Below, piece after piece: positions 47,081 through 58,558 of a stretch of 64,000 bases of DNA (positions within the stretch are counted from its first letter, which is position 1; every line of letters begins with the position of its first letter). Below the pieces are notes generated by a model, which saw only the letters and a list, made by a program, of their open reading frames with translations, had not been told where the DNA came from and made no database searches. The DNA lies in NCBI GenBank assembly GCA_015680685.1, contig MNCI01005503.1, positions 181,713 through 245,712 of the forward strand. Direction: 5' to 3'. The DNA is from Gnetum montanum (taxonomy: Eukaryota > Streptophyta > Gnetopsida > Gnetales > Gnetaceae). The position numbers and the translations under genes are program-made.

Positions 47081-49170
47081 ATGGCATTCCCCATGATTTT
47101 GGGTATTACCACTATTGATATTGCTCGATTGGTTGTGGTAGAGTTCCACTTAGTTAATATGTTAAGGGTTGGTGGAACTGCCTTGGGTTACCTTGAGGAT
47201 AAGGTAACCTTTAGGGTGTTTGCCTTTTGTTTAATCATGGGTTGATTGCATACACCCCAGACACCTGAAAATGTGAGATTATAGGGCAACATCCCTTAGG
47301 ATGGTAATATTGGCATATCTCACATCCACTCTCATTGTTTGTATCCAAATCCACAACCTCTTCGATAATGGAAACTTTGTCCTTACCCTTGTTACATGAA
47401 TATTCTTCTTCTCTCTTTTTTCTTTTTTCATGCTCACTACCTTACTCTCTAGACTATTCTACTACTTTGAGAATGGTTTAAAATCTATTATCTAGGAAGT
47501 CCCACGTTTGGTCTACCTTTTCCAATACTTCCTATGCAAGTTTTTGAATGGGCAAAGTTTCCTACTGATCATCTCTTTGAGTGGTGACTCTTCTTCATCC
47601 TCACAAAATCTTACTCCCTTCTTTTAGAGGGAAGGATCTCTATTATATTCCTTTGCACTCTCTCTTTTCCTTAGCTCACCTTCTTCTTTAGCAACTTGCT
47701 CCAATAATCTTTGAACCTGATGGGTCCTAAGCTCAGATAGCCTCCCTTAGGCATATGTCCCAAGGGTTTTTCACATTTCATGCCAAAACCCATCTACGAG
47801 ATGGCATATTTAATCCATCTGCAAATAGCCATGGCTAAGACAATAATGTAACAATGCTTAATAGTGGCCCATGGTAGTGTCCAAGGGTTCATGACCTCCT
47901 TGTTTCCATCATTGGATTTGCTTTCACAGGTTGGACACTTGGGAGTACATTTGGTACTTATCATTGAACAATTCTAACATGGTACTCCACCTACAAATGG
48001 ATTCTAGTTCTAAGGACCGGTACCAACTCTCCACTTATTTGACTAGTATCTTTGTGAATAACTTAAGTTTTTCCCATTGGCTTTCTATGTTTTGTAAGGC
48101 ACATGCATCATGAAATTCTTGTAGATGATTTTAAGGATTAGTGTTGTACCCCCTTCAAATTGTAAGATGTTGTTCATGTCTAATCTCTTGATCCTACTAT
48201 CTTTTGGTGCCTTGTTAGGATCCTAACAGCCTCAGTTATGTCTAGCATACTTTGAATAGTGAGTAGGGGTTCATTGTGATCATCCCATCTATGGCATCTA
48301 TGATGCCTAGGTTGTTTCCTACTCTCCCTTATTTCATGGTGTGTTTCTCTAGAGTGCCCTCATTCCCTTTCTCGACTATTTTGTCTATGACTTTCGTTTC
48401 GCTTACCCTTATCCTCATGGTCTTTTTCTTTATGACTGCATCTAGATCCTAAAGGAGAGGATGAAGGAGATGATAAAGGTGAAGAAGAAGGAGGACCGTC
48501 ACCATGTTAGTACTTTCTTCCTTCTCTTCGGTGGTCGAGCCTCGATGGCGGTTACGATTAGAATATCCATATTTTTCATGTTTTTGTGTTCCTTTTTTAG
48601 ATCCTTTGTGTCTATCGGTACCAGAATATAGGTTATGGATAGTCATGTAAAGATTCCGATACACAACCCCTTGACTGAAGTCAACAGGAGGAACATCATT
48701 GTGTGGGCAACTACCTAAGCCAGGTTCACCACCCTCATTTTCGCTTAGGACATGTGGGATGTTCTATGATAACTTTTCCTTCATGGATTCATGGCATCCC
48801 TCCTATTGCAAATCCATTTAATGTTGTGCCTCCATGGATCCATACTCTCTCGAGTCATGATCATGCACAATGTACTCTACTTGTAAGTGTTGCATACCAA
48901 TTCGTGTAAGATCATGAAGAAGCATGCCTAGGACAGAGCGATTAGGAGGTAACACTATGTTACCTTCTAAGTCTTGCCAACATAGTTGTTCATCCTGGTG
49001 GTGGATAAAGGTAATGTTCAGTACATATTCATCAAGATGAACACATATCACATGAAACTATTGAGGGACTAATAGATTATCATGTGTACTATGCCTCCGC
49101 TTGTTCCCTGTATTAGACCTAGGTAGTGAAACACTTTTGTATGAAGAAGGAGACATGATTGTCTATTCAA
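47081..49170 (-). pseudogene. gag of element B, N-terminal and capsid part
   Basis: The minus strand reads as gag homologous to A and H: 49051-48818 ('HLDEYVLNITFIHHQDEQL' start), a Ser/Lys/His-rich stretch (48664-48449), the capsid domain at about 48260-47850, and a distal part to 47081. 'SMLDITEAVRI' is shared with A. Many stops. At 47081 it is cut by solo LTR C and resumes at 6364. Confidence 0.75.
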
Positions 49171-49275
49171 TGTGCAATGTATTATTATTTATTATTTTTC
49201 TTTAACCAACCCTAAGGATTCGTTCCAATGATGTGAAAAATTTCCTATGTTCTAATTACCACACAAAAAACAAAG

Positions 49276-49293
49276 TCCCTGACAATGGTGCCT
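49276..49293 (-). other. Primer-binding site of element B
   Basis: The minus strand reads 'aggcaccattgtcaggga' next to the LTR. It matches the tRNA-Asp type site (TGGCGCCGTTGCCGGGGA) apart from changes mostly explained by C-to-T at CG sites, plus the first base. The tRNA-Asp site is typical of Athila-type elements. Confidence 0.6.
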
Positions 49294-49294
49294 A

Positions 49295-50089
49295 TGATGA
49301 GTGGTGAGGTATCCCTATGCTCAACCATATAAATACAAGCATTCACACATGATTCGGTCGAATTCCAAGAACTAAGTGCTTATGAGCCTTTGTGGAACAA
49401 GAATGGGTTGATCAATCATTGTCTTCCCAAGCTTACTTGTATGTCACAATTTTATGGTTAAGTAAACTTGAGGCATATGATTTTTATACCTTTTTTAATG
49501 TTTTATGTCCTCCTGCTAATAATGGAGGAGAGAGATAACTAAGTAACTAATTTAATTTGACTAATTATTAACTAAGCTCTAACTGATCCTAACACCAATA
49601 TCCATTCTCACTTGTCGTACACATCCTAAACTAGTGCAACACTATTGGGATTAACAAATGATAATCGTTACTGGGTTACCAAGTGTTGCACACTTGCTCA
49701 AAGCGATTGTACTATGTATGCTTACTTAGGAGAGTGGTAGGGTGAGAGAGAATCATTAATTAACTAAGGAAAGTATTAAGTAATAGTAATTAACATTAAT
49801 TAATCTATTTTGAATGTTGCAAGGTTTATCACAAAGTTCATCTTTATTGTCCTACACAAGGTGTGCTCAAGTACACAATGCTTGAATAAATATCCATTCA
49901 CTTTATGACTCCTATTTTAGGCACACAGAAATAATTCTAACTTTGAGAGGGAGAAAAGGCAAGAGTTTGGGTAAAGGACTAAGACTAACTATGCAAACCA
50001 AGTGTGCTCACCTCTTATTTATAGGCAATGAGGTAGGATGCAATATTGTATACATGATATTGCATGGGAGGCCATGATATCGTAGCTCA
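49295..50089 (-). repeat. 5' LTR of element B
   Basis: Reverse complement starts 'tgagctacgatatcatgg' and ends 'ccactcatca', aligned with the LTRs of A and H. TATA-like 'ctataaataag' on the minus strand at about 50023-50012. It directly abuts F's LTR remnant at 50090. Confidence 0.85.
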
Positions 50090-50521
50090 TTAATTATAGA
50101 TCAAATCAAGAAACCAATGCAAACTCTATGTAGAACACACCCTGTAATTTTCACTGGATCATAGTAGACATATTAGTTTCTTAGTATTTGGAAGCCTTGA
50201 TCTATACTCTTTCTTAAATCCCATCTCTAAATCCTTTGACTACTATATTTAATATAAGAATTGTAGTCATTTCTATTTAGATATATTGTTCTCTTATTTT
50301 ACATGTTCTCACATCTTACACTACATACCTTTTTTTTACACATATTTATTATAGTTTATTCTCATTCTTGTAATGATTAGTAATAGATTCTCCTTGCTCC
50401 TAAGTGGTTGAAAAGACCATTTATGGTACTCCAAATCCTTTTTAAGGCTCATGGATCTACAAGTTAAACTATTTCACATGGGATCTTTGGTTTTGTAGCA
50501 CTGAAATTTTTCATTGTTGCA
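50090..50521 (+). repeat. 5' LTR remnant of element F
   Basis: Ends 'gaaatttttcattgttgca', like the 'aacatttttagctactaca' end of LTR C, and contains 'gaccatttatggtactcc' like C's 'gaccatttaggatgtccc'. The 5' part is removed at the junction with B. Confidence 0.7.
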
Positions 50522-50524
50522 GTT

Positions 50525-50542
50525 TCTAGTGCTAGAAGGAGG
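50525..50542 (+). other. Primer-binding site of element F
   Basis: 'tctagtgctagaaggagg' lies 3 nt after the LTR end and matches the sites of D and E. It anchors the LTR boundary and orientation of F. Confidence 0.65.
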
Positions 50543-50984
50543 CCCTCTCCCTAAGTTCCTTGCTAAAACCTATTGTAAAAAAACACTCTATTCATATTTT
50601 CCTTAGCCTGTGAGCTCATTTGGTCAAAGAAAAATTCATTTTGGGTTTTTGAAAAATCCAACATATGGCCTAGTAACCAATTTCATTTACAATATTTTTT
50701 GCTTGTTACTTTTGCAATTATAGCATGCAATGTTGCCCCCATTCCATACACTATGCAATCAAAGAAATTAATTTCTTGTAGTACAATGCATAGTGTTATC
50801 TTAGCCCCTTGCACTACCTTTGTAGTTGTAGTACATACTATCATCTCTATTTTTATTATTTACAGTTTGTAGTTTTTTAGTCTTTTCCTTTGTATGCTAC
50901 AACTAGTTTGAATTTAACTTAAGCCAAAATTTAAAACATATTTACTTTTATAGTAGCAATGTGTTTAAAGCCTATCCATTCGAT

Positions 50985-51380
50985 ATACTACAACCCCACA
51001 AGCTATAGCTCCATAGACTACAATATTTCATAGGCTAAAACCCTTCATAGGTTGTAGCTTCATAGGCTACAACCCTTCATAGGCTATAGCTTCATAGGTT
51101 GTAGGCTATAGCTCCACAAGTTGTAGGCTACAACTACACAAGCTATAGGCTACAATCCCTCATAGGCTATAGCTCCACAAGCTGTAGGTTGCAACCATTT
51201 GTAGGTTATAGCTTCACAAGCTATAGGTTGCATCCTTCATAGGTTAAAAATTCATAATATATAGGCTATAACCTCCCCACATACTATAGCTCCACAAGTT
51301 ATAGCCTCGAATGCTACAATCTTCCACACATTGTAACTTCCACATGTTGTGAGTCTTACACGCTACAAGTTTGTAGCTTG
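50985..51380 (+). repeat. 'gctacaaccc/ataggctatagctc' tandem repeat in F leader
   Basis: Short units such as 'cttcataggctatagctcca' and 'cacaagctgtaggctacaac' repeat every 18-40 bp. It sits in the leader, as the leader arrays of D and E do, but with different wording. gag is absent between this array and the protease (51381-51694 shows nothing recognisable). Confidence 0.7.
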
Positions 51381-51694
51381 TGTAAAAAATCAAAAAAATC
51401 ATAGAAACATTTATTACCATGAACAAGTAATTAGTTTACTACATTTTATGCCTCTTGCCTCTACTATCCTACCATACCATATCATCACTATGGCTGCCAA
51501 CCAGTAGTCTATCCATATCTATGATTCTAAGAACCCTATTGTGATGAAGCATAGATAGTCCCTTAAGTATTTAGGATGTGAGCACATGCATGCCACTCTT
51601 ACTTAAGAGTATTATAACTTCATCTACATAAAGATTTAAGTAGGTCTTCACACACCACAATAGTGAGGTGAAAACAAACCCTTAAACTGTTAAC

Positions 51695-52120
51695 ATGTAT
51701 AGGACTCCTCTCTTTATAACAATTAGTATTGGCCAGTACAAGGTTCACAAAGTACATGTAGATGATGGAGCAGCTACAAATGTTATCTCTTTTCCTATTG
51801 TGGAGCACTTAGGCTTGGTTGAACATATACAAAACACAACAACCAGTACACTCAAATCATTTAATGAGTCATGTGTAGTGGTGAGGGGAACAATCATATT
51901 AGACTTCATGGTTGAGGAATAGTTCCGCACAACTATTAATTTCCTTATGATGGAAGAGACACCAAGTTTCAACCTAATACTAGGGAGATCTTGGTTAGCC
52001 AAACTAGGTGTAGTCTCTTCTCCAATTCATCAATAAATCCACCTATCTTACAAGAATGGTGAGATCATAATCAATAGGAACAGTGCAATTTCCTTATCTA
52101 TCAACAATACTAATGTAGAG
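51695..52120 (+). pseudogene. Aspartic protease of element F
   Basis: The open stretch 51695-51922 has 'VHVDDGAATNVISFPIVE'. After a stop at 51920 the frame continues with 'FNLILGRSWLAKLGVVSSP'. It is collinear with D and E. The C-terminal part is degraded. Confidence 0.8.
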
Positions 52121-52796
52121 TAAAGATCCAAAGTGAAGTCTCAAGAACAAACTCCTAGAGTTAGAAACAAAGTCAAGAACCACAATGATATTAGCAAAGC
52201 CAAAACCAATAATGCTAGGGCCACAAACAAAACATAAGAGCAACTTCCATTCAACGTCATAAGCAAAGGGAATGAGGAGTATAGGACTGTAAAACAAAAA
52301 CCCTATAAATTCTCTAATCTTTGAAAGATTAGAAAGGATTTGCATGATTAAATGTGTTTCTCACTTTTTCTTTTCCTTGTATAGTTTAACTAATAGCCTT
52401 GTTTTCATTTTCATTTGCATTTTTACTTATTTGTCTAATGATTTTTGCTTCATTACTTCATGATTACAAGTTTTTCATGTAGCCATATTTTATGTTTTTA
52501 CATCGATTTATGATTTATGTTTGTAATTTATGCTTAAGAAAAATTGTGAAACTGAATAAAAAATAAAAAAACATAAAATTGTATAAAAATTTTAAAACAT
52601 AAAAGAACAAAAAAAATTTAAAGTCAAAATAGTAGCCATGTAACCCAAATATAAATGTCTATAGCCATAGTTGCATTGTGTAACATACAACAACAAAAAT
52701 GATACATAGTCTCTATGACCAGAATAGCCAAATGAAAAACAACTATAAAACTATAACAAAAATAATAACATATGACTAGTTTAACAATAGCCAAAA
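52121..52796 (+). other. AT-rich spacer between protease and antisense gene of F
   Basis: No gene is recognised. It holds A-rich runs and is in the position of 19281-19913 in E. Confidence 0.5.
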
Positions 52797-55700
52797 CTAA
52801 GCTATACAGGAAAGAGGAGGATGATCATTAATTTCATTACTAATGTTACCATCATCATCTCCTAGGGCCTATAGATGATGAAACATGAAAAAAATTAGTA
52901 ATCATGATGATCAAAGAACATAATTGCAAAAAATGAAAACATGAAACAAAATATAACATAGAAATCTTAAAACATATTTGTGCAAACCTTAGGGTATTCT
53001 GGAGTAATGTTTCCAAGAGAAAATTTTTGGAGGCCAATCTTTAATCTATAAAGAAGTTATTCTTCACTCATGTTAGCCTAGTAGATTTCTCTCAAATCCA
53101 ATCTCATTAATATCTTTCTCCTCTCTATTGTCATTCACTCAAGTGGAATACAATAAAAATTAGTTGTAGTAGTTAATGATCACCACTGATTCCACAAATA
53201 TCCTAAAGGTGTCATTTACGTCTATTCCCTACATAAATAGCTCATGTTTTTCTTGCTCTATAGCTTCATCAAGCCATTGCTTTAGGTAGCTCTTTTGTTT
53301 TTCTTGTAATGCTACTTGTCACCCTTTGTACCTTTTTCCACTCAAGCATCCAAGTGCAATAATATTTCCAATTCCTAGACTTACGTATCAACAACTCCAT
53401 TTGCATGTCCTTCTTAACATTACTCTTGGCTAGAGTAACCTTGCTCTAGATGACACTCTAATAGCATGACCACTCAATTTCCTTAGTATGCAAAGAGCCT
53501 CTATTAGCTACACAAGCCTCTATAAATTCTTTGCATTTCCTAAGGCTCCTATTCTCATTTCATAAATCCTTAATATGCTTTTCCAAGGCCACAACCCTTT
53601 CCCATAGAAACTCATTAGAGTGCTGGATCTCCCAAGTTGTCTTTGTACAAGACATAGCATACTTGGTAGCTGCTTTGTATAACCTTCATAGAACATCATC
53701 CACATTAAGTGATAGCTTAGGGAGGTTATCAAGGTTGATGTCATGCATAAGATCCCATCTAACTTTGGACACTACAATGGACAAAAATACAAGAAAATTA
53801 AAACAACCAAAACATTTAAATAACACTAAAACCCATGTAGTCATTGAACATAAAAAAAAATGTAATATAAAATGATCTTAATTTTCTTACCAACATCAAG
53901 GGCTATCTACTGCAACCTATCTATCATGTCACCAGTCATTTCTTACATGAATTCCATCTTGTCTAGGGCCTCCACCCATGGCTTGGAATAGAATATAGAT
54001 GTTAATGATTCTAGAGGAGGCTCATGTACTACAACAACCATAACCATCAATAAGTATTTCAAAAATATATAACATTTAAAATAAAGTGTAAACAAAATCA
54101 AAATCTTACTAGGAAGACCATGAGGCAAGTCCATGGTAGGGTTATCTTCTAGAGGTAAACCACCTTGAATAGAATCCAAAATGTCTAGCTCTTCTTAAGA
54201 TGTCCTTTCCTCTTATTCCTTGCATCATTGCTCATTCTCTACAACAACTTGTGAAGCTAACACCTACTTATTACCTACAACAAATCGAAGCCAAAAAAAC
54301 AAGTTAGTAAACATTTTTGGTAACAAATAGATATACATAAATATATAACCAAAGAAACCAAATAGAAAATTTTCAAAATGAAAAACATAAAAATATATAT
54401 ACATACCTTCAACATTTTGATTAACATTATTAAGATTTATGCATAACCTCTTACATGTGGGCTAGTCAACATGGGATCATGTTCTTCCACCTATGGTCTC
54501 TTCATCTTTTCTTTGGTTATACCTTTAGCTTCTATGCGTATCCTTCTAGCCCTTGTTGCAATACCACATGTAGCATGGGATTCCACCCCTATTCTATTAG
54601 GGGAGCAATAATGTACACCACTAAAATTTGTAGTGATTGATAGTGATTCTCCAACCTCCTCCATGAGTGGATCTTGGACACCTATCACTAGAATAATGTA
54701 ATGGACCCATGATTTAAAAAGTTAAAAGGCATCATGAGTCATCCACTTTTCATTCTTCTTGACCATTAAGAACTTCATGAACTGTCTAAGGAATGCAACA
54801 AAGAATGTGTAATGCATATAACATATAGAATTGAGACATAAACTATCCTCCCATAGATCAAAAACCAAGAAATTAGCCCAATCAAACCTAGTATCATTGG
54901 TTAATAATTTCTTCATTATCCAAGCCTACTAAATCCCTATGATTCTCTTTGTGATAGTAGCATCAGAAAGGCTCTAAAATGAAAAAGGGGGTAAGTCTCA
55001 TTGGCCTCTTCATCTTTGCATTTACTTAAAGACAATACATCATGAGTAGAGGAGTTAAGCTAGGCCTCCATTTCCTCTCTATCAACTACCTTAACACCAT
55101 CAAAAGGTACACCAAATAGATCACTAAATATAAATTCACTGGTGCTCAAAATCATAGTATAACCATGAATATAGGTAACAAATTTCATGATTTCCTCATC
55201 AAAAGAGTCAAACACATTTAACATCTTAGCCATTGATACCGATGGACTAGGTAGCATGAATAGGTTAAACAAACCTACATCAATAATGTTATGTTAAATA
55301 ATCATAAAAGTCTTGTTTGTCAACCATTATTACAATGAGTCTAATTCACCTCATTTGAGCTAAAATTTTTCCTAAACATGACCTAAAATGATCACATCAA
55401 CAACAAACTCACATACAAAATCTACAACACAACATAGGTAGCCTATTAGCCTCTTATACAATAGATAATCCAAAACTAGAAAAAACTAAAATACCAAAAA
55501 TTTTGATCATGCTTAAATAAAATTTTATTCACAAGACTTAGGAAAGGTTCAATATTTAGAACAAACTTGTATATATGCTTCTAATTCTATGTGGGCCCAC
55601 CATTTATGTGCATGATTGGTAGCCAAGTTTGTTTCATACACATGAGAATACTATAAACAATATCTACTAACTCAGCTTTGAGTTGATGTAATACTTGCAT

Positions 55701-56336
55701 CCTTATGATCTTACCTTACCTAAATTCTTCGAAGGTTGTATGAGCAACAAATAGAGTTTGGTCATTTCTCATAAATCCATTAGGATGTATATTATACTTG
55801 CAAAAACAAAGCATCAAAATACTTAGAACCAAACCTTGAAGAGAAAATGAACAAAGATAATAATTTAGAATTAGACTTATGGTTCTAACAATTAGTTGGT
55901 TCCTAGAGGATTTTCAAAGAGTGTGTTTATCCTATGGCTTATCATCAAGGTGTTTTCAAAGTTTTACTATGAGTATATAGGCATTTCCAAAATTTGGGAG
56001 GACTGTCTAACTCTTGCTAAGTATGAGATCCCGTTATGCTCTATATCTCTCTAACTATCAAGATCATCTACTATGAACTACAAGATTTGAATAGATGATC
56101 CTACCAAGAGGGTCTCTATTATGACAAAGGCAACATCCATCACCAAGTATGACCACATAATCACACTATAGTTGTAGAGAAAGTGTGACAAAAATTCTCT
56201 TACACCAGGTCCAAACCATATCATAATATGTTTGTCAATGCACATATCTAGGTTTGGACTATTTTGTGTGGCCACCTTGGTGCAACATAGGATTTCCACC
56301 AGCTCTACAATTATCAAGATGTGTTTTAGCAATTCC
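52797..56336 (-). pseudogene. Antisense multi-exon gene of element F (FCP1-like first exon)
   Basis: Third copy of the antisense gene. Exon 1 starts at 56336 after 'gctatgtatag' and reads 'HILIIVELVEIL', 'MIWFGPGVREFLSHF' and 'YSVIMWSYL', the same FCP1-like block as E and D, with Glu at the nucleophile position as in E. 55272-55060 matches the 'GLMELF' block ('MFNLFMLPSPS', 'FSDLFGVPFDG'). Around 53700-53500 a region reading 'WEIQHSNEFLWERV' matches D's 'WECIHTNEELWKQV'. The last exon follows an acceptor 'catcatctatag' and reads 'ALGDDDGNISNEI', stop at 52797-52799. Frameshifts and stops are numerous. Confidence 0.75.
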
Positions 56337-58558
56337 CTATACATAGCCAAGATACACAATCATAGAGATAAGAAAACATAAAAGCATTAAAGAAAATTGA
56401 CAAAATTAAAGTAAAAATAAACTTTACAATGATAGCATTAATGCTAAAAATACAAAAAATAACTAACTCCATCACTATGACTACAAACATGAACCAAAGT
56501 TTAGTCTTGTGATATCTTAACAAACACTTGACATAAAAAAATAGATTGATACTTCAATAAATAATTTACATATAGGGTTCTAGAATAAGCATTATTAAAA
56601 ATAGTTGGTATGAAACCAAGTTTAAATACAACAAGAAGGCTAGAGTTGATAGTGCTAGAATTTGATGAGTGAAACGTTTCAAGAAAAGTTGTAACATTGT
56701 CCAAATAAAGCCCATATGCTAGGAATTGTAAGGATACAAGGGAAAGTGATGGTGAAAAACATCAGTTTTTATGAACATTGAAACCCATATACTACCATTA
56801 AACCCTATAAAAAACCTTGAAACCTTCCATACACTACTCCACTAACCACAAAATGTACCATAGCCTAGATATAGTAATGGAAAAAAAATTTCAACAACCA
56901 AAATCCAAATCTAAGATGCCCTGCACTATCAATATTGTCCAGAGAAGCCCAAAACTTAGCATCGCAACTATAATCAACCAACACAATTCCCATGTCTAGG
57001 AAAAACCTCCAAGAAATTCTTTAAAAAATTATTTTTAACTCCAAATGCTGAAAATAGGCCTAGGGTAACACAAATCAAGCTCAAACACTACATTAGTAAG
57101 TTTGAAAATATCAAATTTCAACCTAGAATTACATAGAACTTTCACAAAGAAAACCTAGTTTATAGTGAAATGACTATAGTAAAACCTCTAGGAAAAATTT
57201 GTAAAAACTTCTAAAAATTCCAAACTCTGTTTATGACCTCCTACATAGTAGCCTTGAAGAATCCTAGATTCTAGTCAACCTAAAAATTACATACGCTGCC
57301 AATTTTTTGATAGAAGAACTACAAAATAAGCCAAAAATGTTGTGCATTGGACTAAAAGAAATCCCATAGAAAATTCAAAAAAATTTAAAAAAATTTTATT
57401 TCACCTTTGACACAACTAGAAGACGTCATAAAATAGTTCAATGAAGCCCAAAACTAGAATTTAAATTCCACACAGGCTATAGAAAATGTTATAATTTGGC
57501 CAAATTTGACCAGAACTAGGATAAAATTGCTATAAATAGTCATGAGAAAAAATCCAAATCTTTGGTGAAACTTTTCCTAAAATCAAAATTTTACTTTAAT
57601 TACAATAATACAGCCTAAACCTTATATTTAGTGTAGGTGTAATGAAAAATTTGAATTGGAGCAACCCTAGGGATAGAAAACTGTTCCCATGATTTAAACA
57701 AAAATCAAAAAAATGGTAGGAGATGTGTACATGGAAGTTCTCAATGAAGATCTTTTAGTTTCTAAAGGATCTAAAAGCTTGGATATAATTACTAAAACCT
57801 CCTCCACATCATTTAATATTAGATTTTGGCTTGTTAATCCAATATTCCTCAGCATAATCACTAAAACTTGAGTAGTTCAATCTTAGTTTGTTTATGATAG
57901 AAGCCCAAATTTTCACCTCTACTACAACCATGTTGTGCTCAGGAGTAGGTAAATGCAAAGATTACTATCAAGTTCTAAGTATTTTAGTTTTTACCATCAA
58001 ATCTAGCTCTCATACGTTGCCCTTGCAAAATCAAGATAGAAATAGATTCATACGTTCGGTTCTGATGCTGAGAATCCTCTTCCAATACTTATGTGCTACC
58101 AATGAAGCCTCTATATGTTAATAAATATATTTATCACATTATAGAGTGAGAATAGATTAAGAAATAGGTCTTGTATGTTGATTTTTGCTTAATATTTGAC
58201 TTTTCGAGTTAGTTTAACCATGACTAGACCCCACAAGACTTGGGCAATGATACGAAGCAATCCCACATGATAGGAATCAATCCCAAGATGTTCACAGGCT
58301 ATGGAATCATGTCCCACATGCTATGGAAGTGTATGGGATAGCATGTAAAACCTGCACTAGCCATCTTCCTTACCAATATTATCCATACACTATGTAGTGG
58401 GACCTTGAAGACTGAGAAAAAATTCCAGCATGCAAAAATCATCCACAATTGCTATGAATGGAAGAATGACATGTTCATATGTTGGGGTCTCACCTCCCAA
58501 AAATTGTGGTAGTGTGTTGGGTAGCTTGTGAAGCCCCCAAAAATCTCAATCCCATCAG
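56337..58558 (+). other. Unassigned AT-rich internal sequence of F
   Basis: This is the position that holds the antisense gene's upstream flank and then RT in D and E, but no RT motif is visible. No conserved domain was found in either strand. It is probably decayed spacer, ended by the inserted LTR of G. Confidence 0.45.

Larger units (their letters stand above)
5897..50089 (-). mobile_element. Element B: minus-strand LTR retrotransposon, split by C
   Basis: Read on the minus strand: 5' LTR 50089-49295, primer-binding site 49293-49276, gag 49170-47081, an interruption by solo LTR C and its nested contents, then the rest of gag 6364-5935. The break is exact, because ATGGC occurs on both sides of C (6360-6364 and 47081-47085). 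Its 5' LTR cuts into the LTR of element F at 50090. Its distal end is lost at 5897, where element A begins. Confidence 0.85.
50090..58558 (+). mobile_element. Element F: oldest Tat-type element, truncated
   Basis: Contains the 3' end of a 5' LTR, primer-binding site, a repeat-rich leader, protease, and the antisense gene. gag is missing between leader and protease, and RT to 3' LTR are missing at the right, where the minus-strand LTR of G starts. It is noticeably AT-rich and the most decayed, fitting its place at the base of the nest. Confidence 0.8.

Noticed and set aside
50985-51380. Possible centromeric or subtelomeric satellite
   Set aside because: The array is short (about 400 bp), irregular, and collinear with leader arrays in D and E, so it belongs to element F.
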